The notes below the pieces were generated by a model, which was not told the DNA's origin, did no database searches, and worked only from the letters and a program-made list of their open reading frames with translations. Positions 54,628 through 64,000 of a stretch of DNA of 64,000 nucleotides are shown piece after piece (the stretch's first letter is position 1; each line of letters opens with the position of its first letter). Made by a program: the position numbers and the translations under genes. Origin of the DNA: Beroe forskalii (lineage: Eukaryota > Ctenophora > Nuda > Beroida > Beroidae); contig WFMF01000052.1 in the NCBI GenBank assembly GCA_011033025.1, forward strand, positions 186,001 to 250,000, given 5' to 3'.

Positions 54628-56624
54628 TTTTTGGATCCTTTTAATTTTAGAAATTAAAAGGGGTTTTTTTTAAAAATTTTGGTTTAAAATTTGAAAGGGG
54701 GTTAAAATTTTTTGGTATAAAGATCATTTTTGGGTTTGTCATTTTGGAAAAGGGGTCTGGGAAAAATTTTTTTTTTGTAGGGCATAAAAAAAAGAAAAAA
54801 AGGAAAGGGGGTTTTTTAAATTTTTGTGAAAGGCAAAAAAATTTCGCTTTTTTGTTGGGCAAAGTAAAAATTTTTTTGAATTAAAAATTAATGGAAATTT
54901 TCCCCCGGGGGAAAAAAAAAAAATTAGGTTTTTGGTTGGAATTTTTTAAAAATTTTTTTTTTCATTGGGGGAAATTTGGGAAAAAAAAGTTTTTTTTTTT
55001 GGGGTTTTTACATTGGGCAAAATATTTTGGGTAAAATTTGGGGGGGAAAAGGTGGAAATTTAAAATTTGGGGAAAATTTTTTTTGGAAAATGTGCTTTTT
55101 TTGGAAGGTAATTTGTGGGACCCCCGGTCTTAAAAATTCAAAAGAAGGGGATTTTGGAAATTTCTTAAAAAAATTTAAAATTTTTTGGATTTTTAAAAAA
55201 ATTTTTTTTTATTTTTTTTTTGGACAATAAAAAAAGTCCTTTTTGGCAAAGGGGGGTTTTAGGGGTTTTAAAAAAAATGAAAATTTTTGAAAAAAGGGTT
55301 TCTTTTTTCCTGCTGAAAAATTTTTTTTTTTGTGGGAAATTGACAAATTAAAAAAAACTTTTTTTTCTTGGAAATTTGGTTTTTTTTTTTTTTTCTTGGA
55401 AGGGGAAAAAAAAAATTTTGCCTTTTTTGGTTTTTGGCTTGAAAGCATTTTAAACCAAATTTTTTGGGGAAATTAAAAAAAAGGGCCCCTTTTAAAGAGC
55501 ATTTTCTTTTGGTTTTTCTGGGGGCCCCGGGTTCGAATTTTGGTGGGGCCCCTTAAAAAATTTAAAAAAAGGTTGAAAGGGCTTTGGTTTTAAAAATTTT
55601 TTTTTGAAATTTAAAGGGATTTTGGGGGGTTTTTTAAAGGAAAAATTTTTTTTTTTTTAAAAGGGGGTTAAATTCCCCCAATTTTTTTTAAAAAACAATT
55701 TTTTCTTTTTTTTGGAAGGGTTTTTGGGGGGGAAAATTTTTGGGTTTTTTTTTGGGGGGGGGGAAAAAAAATTTTTTTTAAGGGGGTTTTTTTTGGGGTT
55801 TTTTTTTTTTTGGGGGGGGGGCCAAAAAAACCCTTTAAAATTTTGGGGTTTTTCTTTTGGGGGGGGGTTGGGAAAAAGGGGCCGGTTTTAAAAAAATTTT
55901 TGGCCCGGGGTTTTAGGGCCCAAAGGGGGCCATTTAAAGGGGTTTTTTTTTTGGGGGCCCAAATTTTTTTTTTTTGGTTGTAGGGTTTTTGGGGGGGAAA
56001 AATTTAAAAAAAAAAACAAGGGAAAATTTTAAAAAAAAGGGAAAAAATTTTTTTGGTTTCTTGGCCCCCTTTTTTGGGGGGGGTTTTTTTTTTTTGGGTT
56101 TTTTTTTAAAAAAAAGGGGGGGGGGTTTTTTTTAAAACCCCCGGGGTTTTAAAAATTTTTTTTTGGGGGTTTTTTTTCCCCAATTGGTTTTGGGGGTTTT
56201 AATTAAAAGTTGGGGAAAAAAAAAAAATTTTTTTTTTTTTTAATTTGGGAAAATGTTGGGTTTTTTTTGGGGGGGGAAAAAAGGGGGGGGGAAAAAATTT
56301 TTTTTAAAAAATTTTTTTTTTGGGGGGGTTTTTTTTTTTTGGGTTTTTTTTTGGGGGGGGGTTTTTTAAAAATTTAAAAATTTTTTTTTTTTGGAATTTT
56401 TACAAATTTCCCTTTTTTTTAAAAGGGGGGAAAAAAAAAAAAAAAAAATTAAAAAATTTTGGGGGAAAAAAAGGAAAAAAAAAAAATTTTTTAATTTTTT
56501 TTTTGGTTTTTCTTTTTGGGGTTTTTTTTGGGGGGTTTTGGGGGTTTTTTAAAAATTTTTTTTAAGGGGGGTTTTTGGGGGAAAGGGGGTTTTTAAAAAT
56601 TTAAAAAAATTTTTAAGGAAAAAA
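54628..56624. other. homopolymer-rich, probably corrupt satellite consensus
   Basis: About 2 kb made almost only of runs such as GGGGGTTTTTTTT and AAAAATTTTTT, with very few C and CG. Around 55215-55300 the order TTGGACAAT, AAAAGTCC, TTTTTGGCAAA, GGGGTTTT, ATGAAAATTTTTGAAA follows the satellite order. The apparent open frames (Phe/Lys/Gly-rich) are meaningless. Confidence 0.7.
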
Positions 56625-59600
56625 ATTGACCCCCCGAAACTGATTAAAATTCAGAAAATACTCTGACACAATTGGACTTGGGAAACTCTGTGTATAGATT
56701 CATCATTATTTGGTTCTAGTACACTCCTGGAAGGCAGTCACATGGGAAAAAGCAGTTTTTCAGCCTTATTTTGGTCTCATTGGACAATTATATATACAAG
56801 AAGTCCATTTTAGGCCGAAATGGGGTTTTAAGAGGTTGTAAATCGTGAAAATGGCCGAAATTCAAAATTCTGTCAGCCTTATTTTGGTCCTTGTGGACAA
56901 TTATAGACAAAGAAGTCCATTTTAGGCCAAAAATGGGGTTTTTAAGAGGCTGTAAATCGTGAAAATGGCCGAAATTCAAAATTCTGAAAGCAGCATTTTC
57001 TTAGTTGGATCAAACTGTACTGACCTGCAAAATTTCATGAGTTAACTAGTAACTTTACTAGGAGGACCCCCCCCCCCGAGAAACTGATCAAAATTCAGAA
57101 AATACTCTGACACAATTGGACTTGGGGAAAACTCTGTGTATAAATGCATCATTATTTGGTTCTAGTACACTCCCTGGAAGGCAGTCACATGGGAAAAAGC
57201 AGTTTTCAGCCTTGTTTTTGGTCCTTGTGGACAATTATAGACAAAAAGTCCATTTTAGGCCAAAAATGGGGTTTTTTAAGGCTGTAAATCGTGAAAATGG
57301 CCGAAATTCAAAATTCTGAAACCAGCATTTTCTTAGTTGGATCAAACTGTACTGACATGCAAAATTTCATGAGTTAACTAGTAACTTTTTAATAGGAGGA
57401 CCCCCCCCCGAGAAACTGATCAAAATTCAGGAAATCCACTGACACACTTGGACTTGGGGGAAAACTCTGTGTAAAAATGCATCATTATTTGGTTCTAGTG
57501 CACTCTCTGGAATGCAGTCACATGTAAAAAACAGTTTTCAGCCTTTTTTGGTCCATTTGGCCAATTATAGACAAAAACGTCTATTTTTAGCCCAAAAATG
57601 GAGGTTTTTAAGAGGCTGTAAATCGTGAAAATGGCCGAAATTCAAAATTCTGAAAGCAGCATTTTCTTAGTTGGATCAAACTGTACTGACCTGCAAAATT
57701 TCATGAGTTAACTAGTAAGTTTACTAGGAGGACCCCCCCGAGAAACTGATTAAAATTCAGAAAATACTCTGACACAATTGGACTTGGGGAAAACTCTGTG
57801 TATAAATGCATCATTATTTGGTTCTAGTACACTCACATGGGAAAAACGCAGTTTTCAGCCTTATTTTCGGTCCTTGTGGACAATTATAGACAAAGAAGTC
57901 CATTTTAGGCCAAAAAATGGGGTTTTTAAGAGGCTGTAAATCGTGAAAATGGCCGAAATTCAAAATTCTGAAAGCAGCATTTTCTTAGTTGGATCAAACT
58001 GTACTGACCTGCAAAATTTCATGAGTTAACTAGTAACTTTACTAGGAGGACCCCCCCCCGAGATACTGATTAAAATTCAGAAAATACTCTGACACAATTG
58101 GACTTGGGGAAAACTCTGTGTATAAATGCATCATTATTTGGTTCTAGTACACTCTCTGGAAGGCAGGCGCATATGAAAAGGCAGTTTCCAGCCTTATTTT
58201 TTGGTCCTTGTGGACAATTATAGACAAAGAAGTCCATTTTAGGCCAAAAATGGGTTTAAGAGGCTGTAAATCGTAAAAATGGCCGAAATTCAAAATTCTG
58301 AAAGCAGCATTTTCTTAGTTGGATCAAACTGTACTGACCTGCAAAATTTCATGAGTTAACTAGTAACTTTACTAGGAGGACCCCCCCCCCGAGAAACTGA
58401 TTAAAATTCAGAAAATACTCTGAAACAATTGGACTGGGGAAAACTCTGTGTATAAATGCATCATTATTTGGTTCTAGTACACTCCCTGGGAGGCAGTCAC
58501 ATGGAAAAAAGCAGTTTTCAGCCTTATTTTCGGTCCTTGTGGACATTTATAGACAAAGAAGTCCATTTTAGGCCAAAAATGGGTTTTTAAGAGGCTGTAA
58601 ATCGTGAAAATGGCCGAAATTCAAAATTCTGAAAGCAGCATTTTCTTAGTTGGATCAAACTGTACTGACCTGCAAAATTTCAAGAGTTAACTAGTAACTT
58701 TATTAATAGGAGGACCCCCCCCCCGAGATACTGATTAAAATTCAGAAAATACTCTGACACAATTGGACTTGAGGAAAACTCTGTGTATGAATTCATCATT
58801 ATTTGGTTCTAGTACACTCTCTGTAAGGCAGTCACATGGGAAAAAGCAGTTTTCAGCCTTATTTTTGGTCCTTGTGGACAATTATAGACAAAGAAGTCCA
58901 TTTTAGGCCAAAAATGGGGTTTTTAAGAGGCTGTAAATCGTGAAAATGGCCGAAATTCAAAATTCTGAAAGCAGCATTTTCTTAGTTGGATCAAACTGTA
59001 CTGACCTGCAAAATTTCAAGAGTTAACTAGTAACTTTATTAGGAGACCCCCCGAGAAACTGATTAAAATTCAGAAAATACTCTGACACAATTGGACTTGG
59101 GGAAAACTCTGTGTATAAACGCATCATTATTTAGTTCTATTACACTCTGGAATGCAGTCACATGGGAAAAAGCAGTTTTCAGCCTTATTTGTGGTCCTTT
59201 TGGCCAATTACAGACAAAGAAGTCCATTTTAGCCCAAAAAGGGGGTTTTAAGAGGCTGTAAATCGTGAAAATAACCGAAGTTCAAAAATCTGAAAGCAGC
59301 ATTTTCTTAGTTGGATCAAACTGTACTGACCTGCAAAATTTCATGAGTTAACTAGTAACTTTATTAATGGGGACCCCCCGAGAAACTGATTAAAATTCAG
59401 AAAATACTCTGACACAATTGGACTTGGGGAAAACTCTGTGTATAAATGCATCATTATTTGGTTCTAGTACACTCTCTGGAAGGCAGTCACATGGGAAAAA
59501 GCAGTTTTCAGCCTTATTTTTGGTCCTTGTGGACAATTATAGACAAAGAAGTCCATTTTAGGCCAAAAATGGGGTTTTAAGAGGCTGTAAATCGTGAAAA

Positions 59601-62600
59601 TGGCCGAAATTCAAAATTCTGAAAGCAGCATTTTCTTAGTTGGATCAAACTGTACTGACCTGCAAAATTTCATGAGTTAACTAGTAACTTTACTAGGAGG
59701 ACCCCCCCTGAGAAACTGATTAAAATTCAGAAAATACTCTGACACAATTGGACTTGGGGAAAACTCTGTGTATAAATGCATCATTATTTGTTTCTAATAC
59801 ACTCCCTGGAAGGCAGTCACATGGCAAAAAGCAGTTTTCAGCCTTATTTTGTCTTTGTGGACAATTATAGACAAAAAAGTCCATTTAAGGCCAAAAATGG
59901 GGTTTTTAAGAGGCTGTAAATCGTGAAAATGGCCGAAATTCAAAATTCTGAAAGCAGCATTTTCTTAGTTGGATCAAACTGTACTGACCTGCAAAATTTC
60001 ATGAGTTAACTAGTAAGTTTAATAGGAGGACCCCCCCTGAGAAACTGATTAAATCCAGAAAATACTCTGACACAATTGGACTTGGGGAAAACTCTGTGTA
60101 TAAATGCATCATTATGTGGTTCTAGTACACTCCCTGGAAGGCAGTCACATGGGAAAAAGCAGTTTCAAAGCCTTATTTTTGGTCCTTGTGGACAATTATA
60201 GACAAAAAAGTCCATTTTAGGCCAAAAATGGGGTTTTCAAGAGGCTGTAAATCGTGAAAATGGCCGAAATTCAAAATTCTGAAAGCAGCATTTTCTTAGT
60301 TGGATCAAACTGTACTGACCTGCAAAATTTCATGAGTTAACTAGTAACTTTATTAGGAGGACCCCCCCCCGAGAAACTGATTAAATTCAGAAAATACTCT
60401 GACACAATTGGACTTGGGGAAAACTCTGTGTATAAATGCATCATTATTTGGTTCTAGTACACTCCCTGGAAGGCAGTCACATGGAAAAAAAGCAGTTTTC
60501 AGCCTTATTTTGGTCCTTGTGGACAATTATAGACAAAAAAGTCCATTTAAGGCCAAAAATGGGGTTTTAAAGGCTGTAAATCGTGAAAATGGCCGAAATT
60601 CAAAATTCTGAAAGCAGCATTTTCTTAGTTGGATCAAACTGTACTGACCTGCAAAATTTCATGAGTTAACTAGTAACTTTATTAATAGGAGGACCCCCCC
60701 CCCCGAGATACTGATTAAAATTCAGAAAATACTCTGACACAATTGGACTTGGGAAAACTCTGTGTATAAATGCATCATTATTTGGTTCTAGTACACTCTG
60801 GAAGGCAGTCACATGGGAAAAAAGCAGTTTTCAGCCTTATTTTTGGTCCTTGTGGACAATTATAGACAAAAGAAGTCCATTTAAGGCCAAAATGGGGCTT
60901 TTAAGAGGCTGTAAATCGTGAAAATGGCCGAAATTCAAAATTCTGAAAGCAGCATTTTCTTAGTTGGATCAAACTGTACTGACCTGCAAAATTTCAAGAG
61001 TTAACTAGTAACTTTACTAGGACGACCCCCCCCCGAGAAACTGATTAAAATTCAGAAAATACTCTGACACAATTGGACTTGGGGAAAACTCTGTGTATCA
61101 ATGCATCATTATTTGGTTCTAGTACACTCCCTGGAAGGCAGTCACATGGGAAAAAGCAGTTTTCAGCCTTATTTTTGGTCCTTGTGGACAATTATAGACA
61201 AAAAAGTCCATTTAAGGCCAAAAATGGGGTTTTTAAGAGGCTGTAAATCGTGAAAATGGCCGAAATTCAAAATTCTGAAAGCAGCATTTTCTTAGTTGGA
61301 TCAAACTGTACTGACCTGCAAAATTTCATGAGTTAACTAGTAACTTTATTAATAGGACCCCCCCCCCCCCGAAAATACTGATTAAAATTCAGAAAATACT
61401 CTGACACAATTGGACTTGAGGAAAACTCTGTGTATAAATGCATCATTATTTGGTTCTAGTACACTCTCTGTAAGGCAGTCACATGGGAAAAAGCAGTTTT
61501 CAGCCTTATTTTTGGTCCTTGTGGACAATTATAGACAAAGAAGTCCATTTTAGGCCAAAAATGGGGTTTTTAAGAGGCTGTAAATCGTGAAAATGGCCGA
61601 AATTCAAAATTCTGAAAGCAGCATTTTCTTAGTTGGATCAAACTGTACTGACCCTGCAAAAATTTCAAGAGTTAACTAGTAACTTTACTAGGACCCCCCC
61701 CCCGAGAATACTGATTAAAATTCAGAAAATACTCTGACACAATTGGACTTGGGAAAACTCTGTGTATAAATGCATCATTATTTGGTTCTAGTACACTCCC
61801 TGGAGGCAGTCACATGGGAAAAAGCAGTTTTCAGCCTTATTTTTGGTCCTTGTGGACAATTATAGACAAAAAAGTCCATTTTAGGCCAAAAATGGGGTTT
61901 TAAGAGGCTGTAAATCGTGAAAATGGCCGAAATTCAAAATTCTGAAAGCAGCATTTTCTTAGTTGGATCAAACTGTACTGACCTGCAAAAATTTCAAGAG
62001 TTAACTAGTAACTTTTAGTAGGAGGACCCCCCCCCCCAAGAAACTGATTAAAATTCAGAAAATACTCTGACACAATTGGACTTGGGGAAACTCTGTGTAT
62101 AAATGCATCATTATTTGGTCCTAGTACACTCCCTGGAAGGCAGTCACATGGGAAAAAGCAGTTTTCAGCCTTATTTTTGGTCCTTGTGGACAATTATAGA
62201 CAAAGAAGTCCATTTAAGGCCAAGAAATGGGGTTTTTAGAGGCTGTAAATCGTGAAAATGGCCGAAATTCAAAATTCTGAAAGCAGCATTTTCTTAGTTG
62301 GATCAAACTGTACTGACCTGCAAAATTTCATGAGTTAACTAGTAACTTTATTAGGACCCCCCCCCCCGAGAAACTGATTAAAATTCAGAAAATACTCTGA
62401 CACAATTGGACTTGGGGAAAACTCTGTGTATAAATGCATCATTATTTGGTTCTAGTACACTCCCTGGAAGGCAGTCACATGGGAAAAAGCAGTTTATAGC
62501 CTTATTTTTGGTCCTTGTGGACAATTATAGACAAAGAAGTCCATTTAAGGCCAAAAATGGGGTTTTTAAGAGGCTGTAAATCGTGAAAATGGCCGAAATT

Positions 62601-64000
62601 CAAAATTCTGAAAGCAGCATTTTCTTAGTTGGATCAAACTGTACTGACCTGCAAAATTTCATGAGTTAACTAGTAACTTTAATAGGAGGACCCCCCCGAG
62701 AAACTGATTAAAATTCAGAAAATACTCTGACACAATTGGACCTGGGGAAAACTCTGTGTATAAATGCATCATTATTTGTTTCTAGTACACTCCCTGGAAG
62801 GCAGTCACATGGGAAAAAGCAGTTTTCAGCCTTATTTTTTGGTCCTTGTGGACAATTATAGACAAAGAAGTCCATTTTAAGGCCAAAATGGGGGTTTTTA
62901 AGAGGCTGTAAATCGTGAAAATGGCCGAAATTCAAAATTCTGAAAGCAGCATTTTCTTAGTTGGATCAAACTGTACTGACCTGCAAAATTTCATGAGTTA
63001 ACTAGTAACTTTAGTAGGAGGACCCCCCCCCCCCAGAAACTGATTAAAATTCAGAAAATACTCTGACACAATTGGACTTGGGGAAAACTCTGTGTATAAA
63101 TGCATCATTATTTGGTTCTAGTACACTCCTGGAAGGCAGTCACATGGGAAAAAGCAGTTTTCAGCCTTATTTTTGGTCCTTGTGGACAATTATAGACAAA
63201 AAGTCCATTTTAGGCCAAAATGGGGTTTTTAAGAGGCTGTAAATCGTGAAAATGGCCGAAATTCAAAATTCTGAAAGCAGCATTTTCTTAGTTGGATCAA
63301 ACTGTACTGACCTGCAAAATTTCATGAGTTAACTAGTAACTTTAACTAGGACGACCCCCCCCCCCGAGAAACTGATTAAAATTCAGAAAATACTCTGACA
63401 CAATTGGACTTGGGGAAAACTCTGTGTATAAATGCATCATTATTTGGTTCTAGTACACTCCCTGGAAGGCAGTCACATGGGAAAAAGCAGTTTATAGCCT
63501 TATTTTTGGTCCTTGTGGACAATTATAGACAAAGAAGTCCATTTTAGGCCAAAAATGGGGTTTTTAAGAGGCTGTAAATCGTGAAAATGGCCGAAATTCA
63601 AAATTCTGAAAGCAGCATTTTCTTAGTTGGATCAAACTGTACTGACCTGCAAAATTTCATGAGTTAACTAGTAAGTTTATTAATAGGAGGACCCCCCCCC
63701 CGAGAAACTGATTAAAATTCAGAAAATACTCTGACACAATTGGACTTGGGAAAACTCTGTGTATAAATGCATCATTATTTGGTTCTAGTACACTCCTGAG
63801 CATGGGAAAAGCAGTTTTCAGCCTTATTTTTGGTCCTTGTGGACAATTATAGACAAAAAAAGTCCATTTAAGGCCAAAAATGGGGTTTTTAAGAGGCTGT
63901 AAATGAAATCGTGAAAATACTCCGAAATTCAAAATTCTGAAAGCAGCATTTTCTTAGTTGGATCAAACTGTACTGACCTGCAAAATTTCATGAGTTAACT
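56625..64000 (-). repeat. 330-bp satellite, block D
   Basis: About 22 inverted units running off the right edge. Variant class: GTGTATAAATGCATCATTAT, CTAGTACACTCCCTGG, AAGCAGTTTTCAGCC, TTTTTAAGAGGCTG and mostly GAGAAACTGATT. Spacing of the GTTAACTAG word is 332, 334, 318, 330, 331, 336 and 325 bp for units from 57041 onward. Minor rearrangement is seen near 56860, where part of a unit repeats. Confidence 0.95.

Noticed and set aside
54647-56565. Phe/Lys/Gly-rich open frames on both strands
   Set aside because: Products of homopolymer-rich, probably erroneous consensus next to the assembly gap.
25650-63932. Recurring 60-90 codon open frames in satellite units, one starting MDLGKTLCINASLFGS and one on the other strand starting MSTRTKNKAENC
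   Set aside because: They recur because the units are alike. Frames are broken in many units, the unit length is not kept at a multiple of three, and there is no motif, splice site or promoter context.
56625-64000. CENP-B-box-like word in the satellite (TTCGGCCATTTTCACG)
   Set aside because: Only the first four bases fit the consensus; the A and CGGG positions do not match.

Overview
The window is nuclear DNA from an animal, probably an aquatic invertebrate. It has spliced genes with GT-AG introns, a Sox-family gene, a class II histone deacetylase gene and an SVOP-like transporter, set among many short palindromic elements and a very large satellite array. No species can be named from the sequence.

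Layout. 1-3500 is intergenic: palindromic MITE-like elements and a 300-bp tandem duplication. 3590-9811 holds two nearly identical copies of an SVOP-like major-facilitator transporter gene. The first is full length but has one in-frame stop. The second lacks its 5' part and carries two compensating frameshifts. 10398-22221 holds the main find: a chain of exons that all join in phase and read as one 553-codon protein. That protein has an N-terminal membrane segment, a complete HDAC6-like deacetylase domain with every catalytic residue present, and four C2H2 zinc fingers. 22833-24483 holds the 3' part of a Sox gene (half an HMG box plus a SoxF-like tail), with a stop in the HMG part and a frame conflict in the last exon. 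All recognisable genes read on the + strand.

25527-64000 is almost wholly a tandem satellite with a unit of about 330 bp and roughly 80 copies. It is forward up to about 29519 and inverted from there to the end. Sequence variants fall into blocks, with a dimeric higher-order repeat near 47.3-49.2 kb. The array is interrupted by two insertions of a mobile-element family at the same point of the unit, a degraded Ty3/Gypsy fossil, a second satellite of about 350 bp, two unique-looking islands, a 100-N gap and about 2 kb of homopolymer-rich sequence that looks like poor consensus.

The genes do not look like a pathway. The most interesting items are the deacetylase/zinc-finger gene, the element family that carries a decayed copy of one of that gene's zinc-finger exons, and the organisation of the satellite. 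Exon boundaries were worked out by eye from splice sites and frame; no database search or alignment was run.
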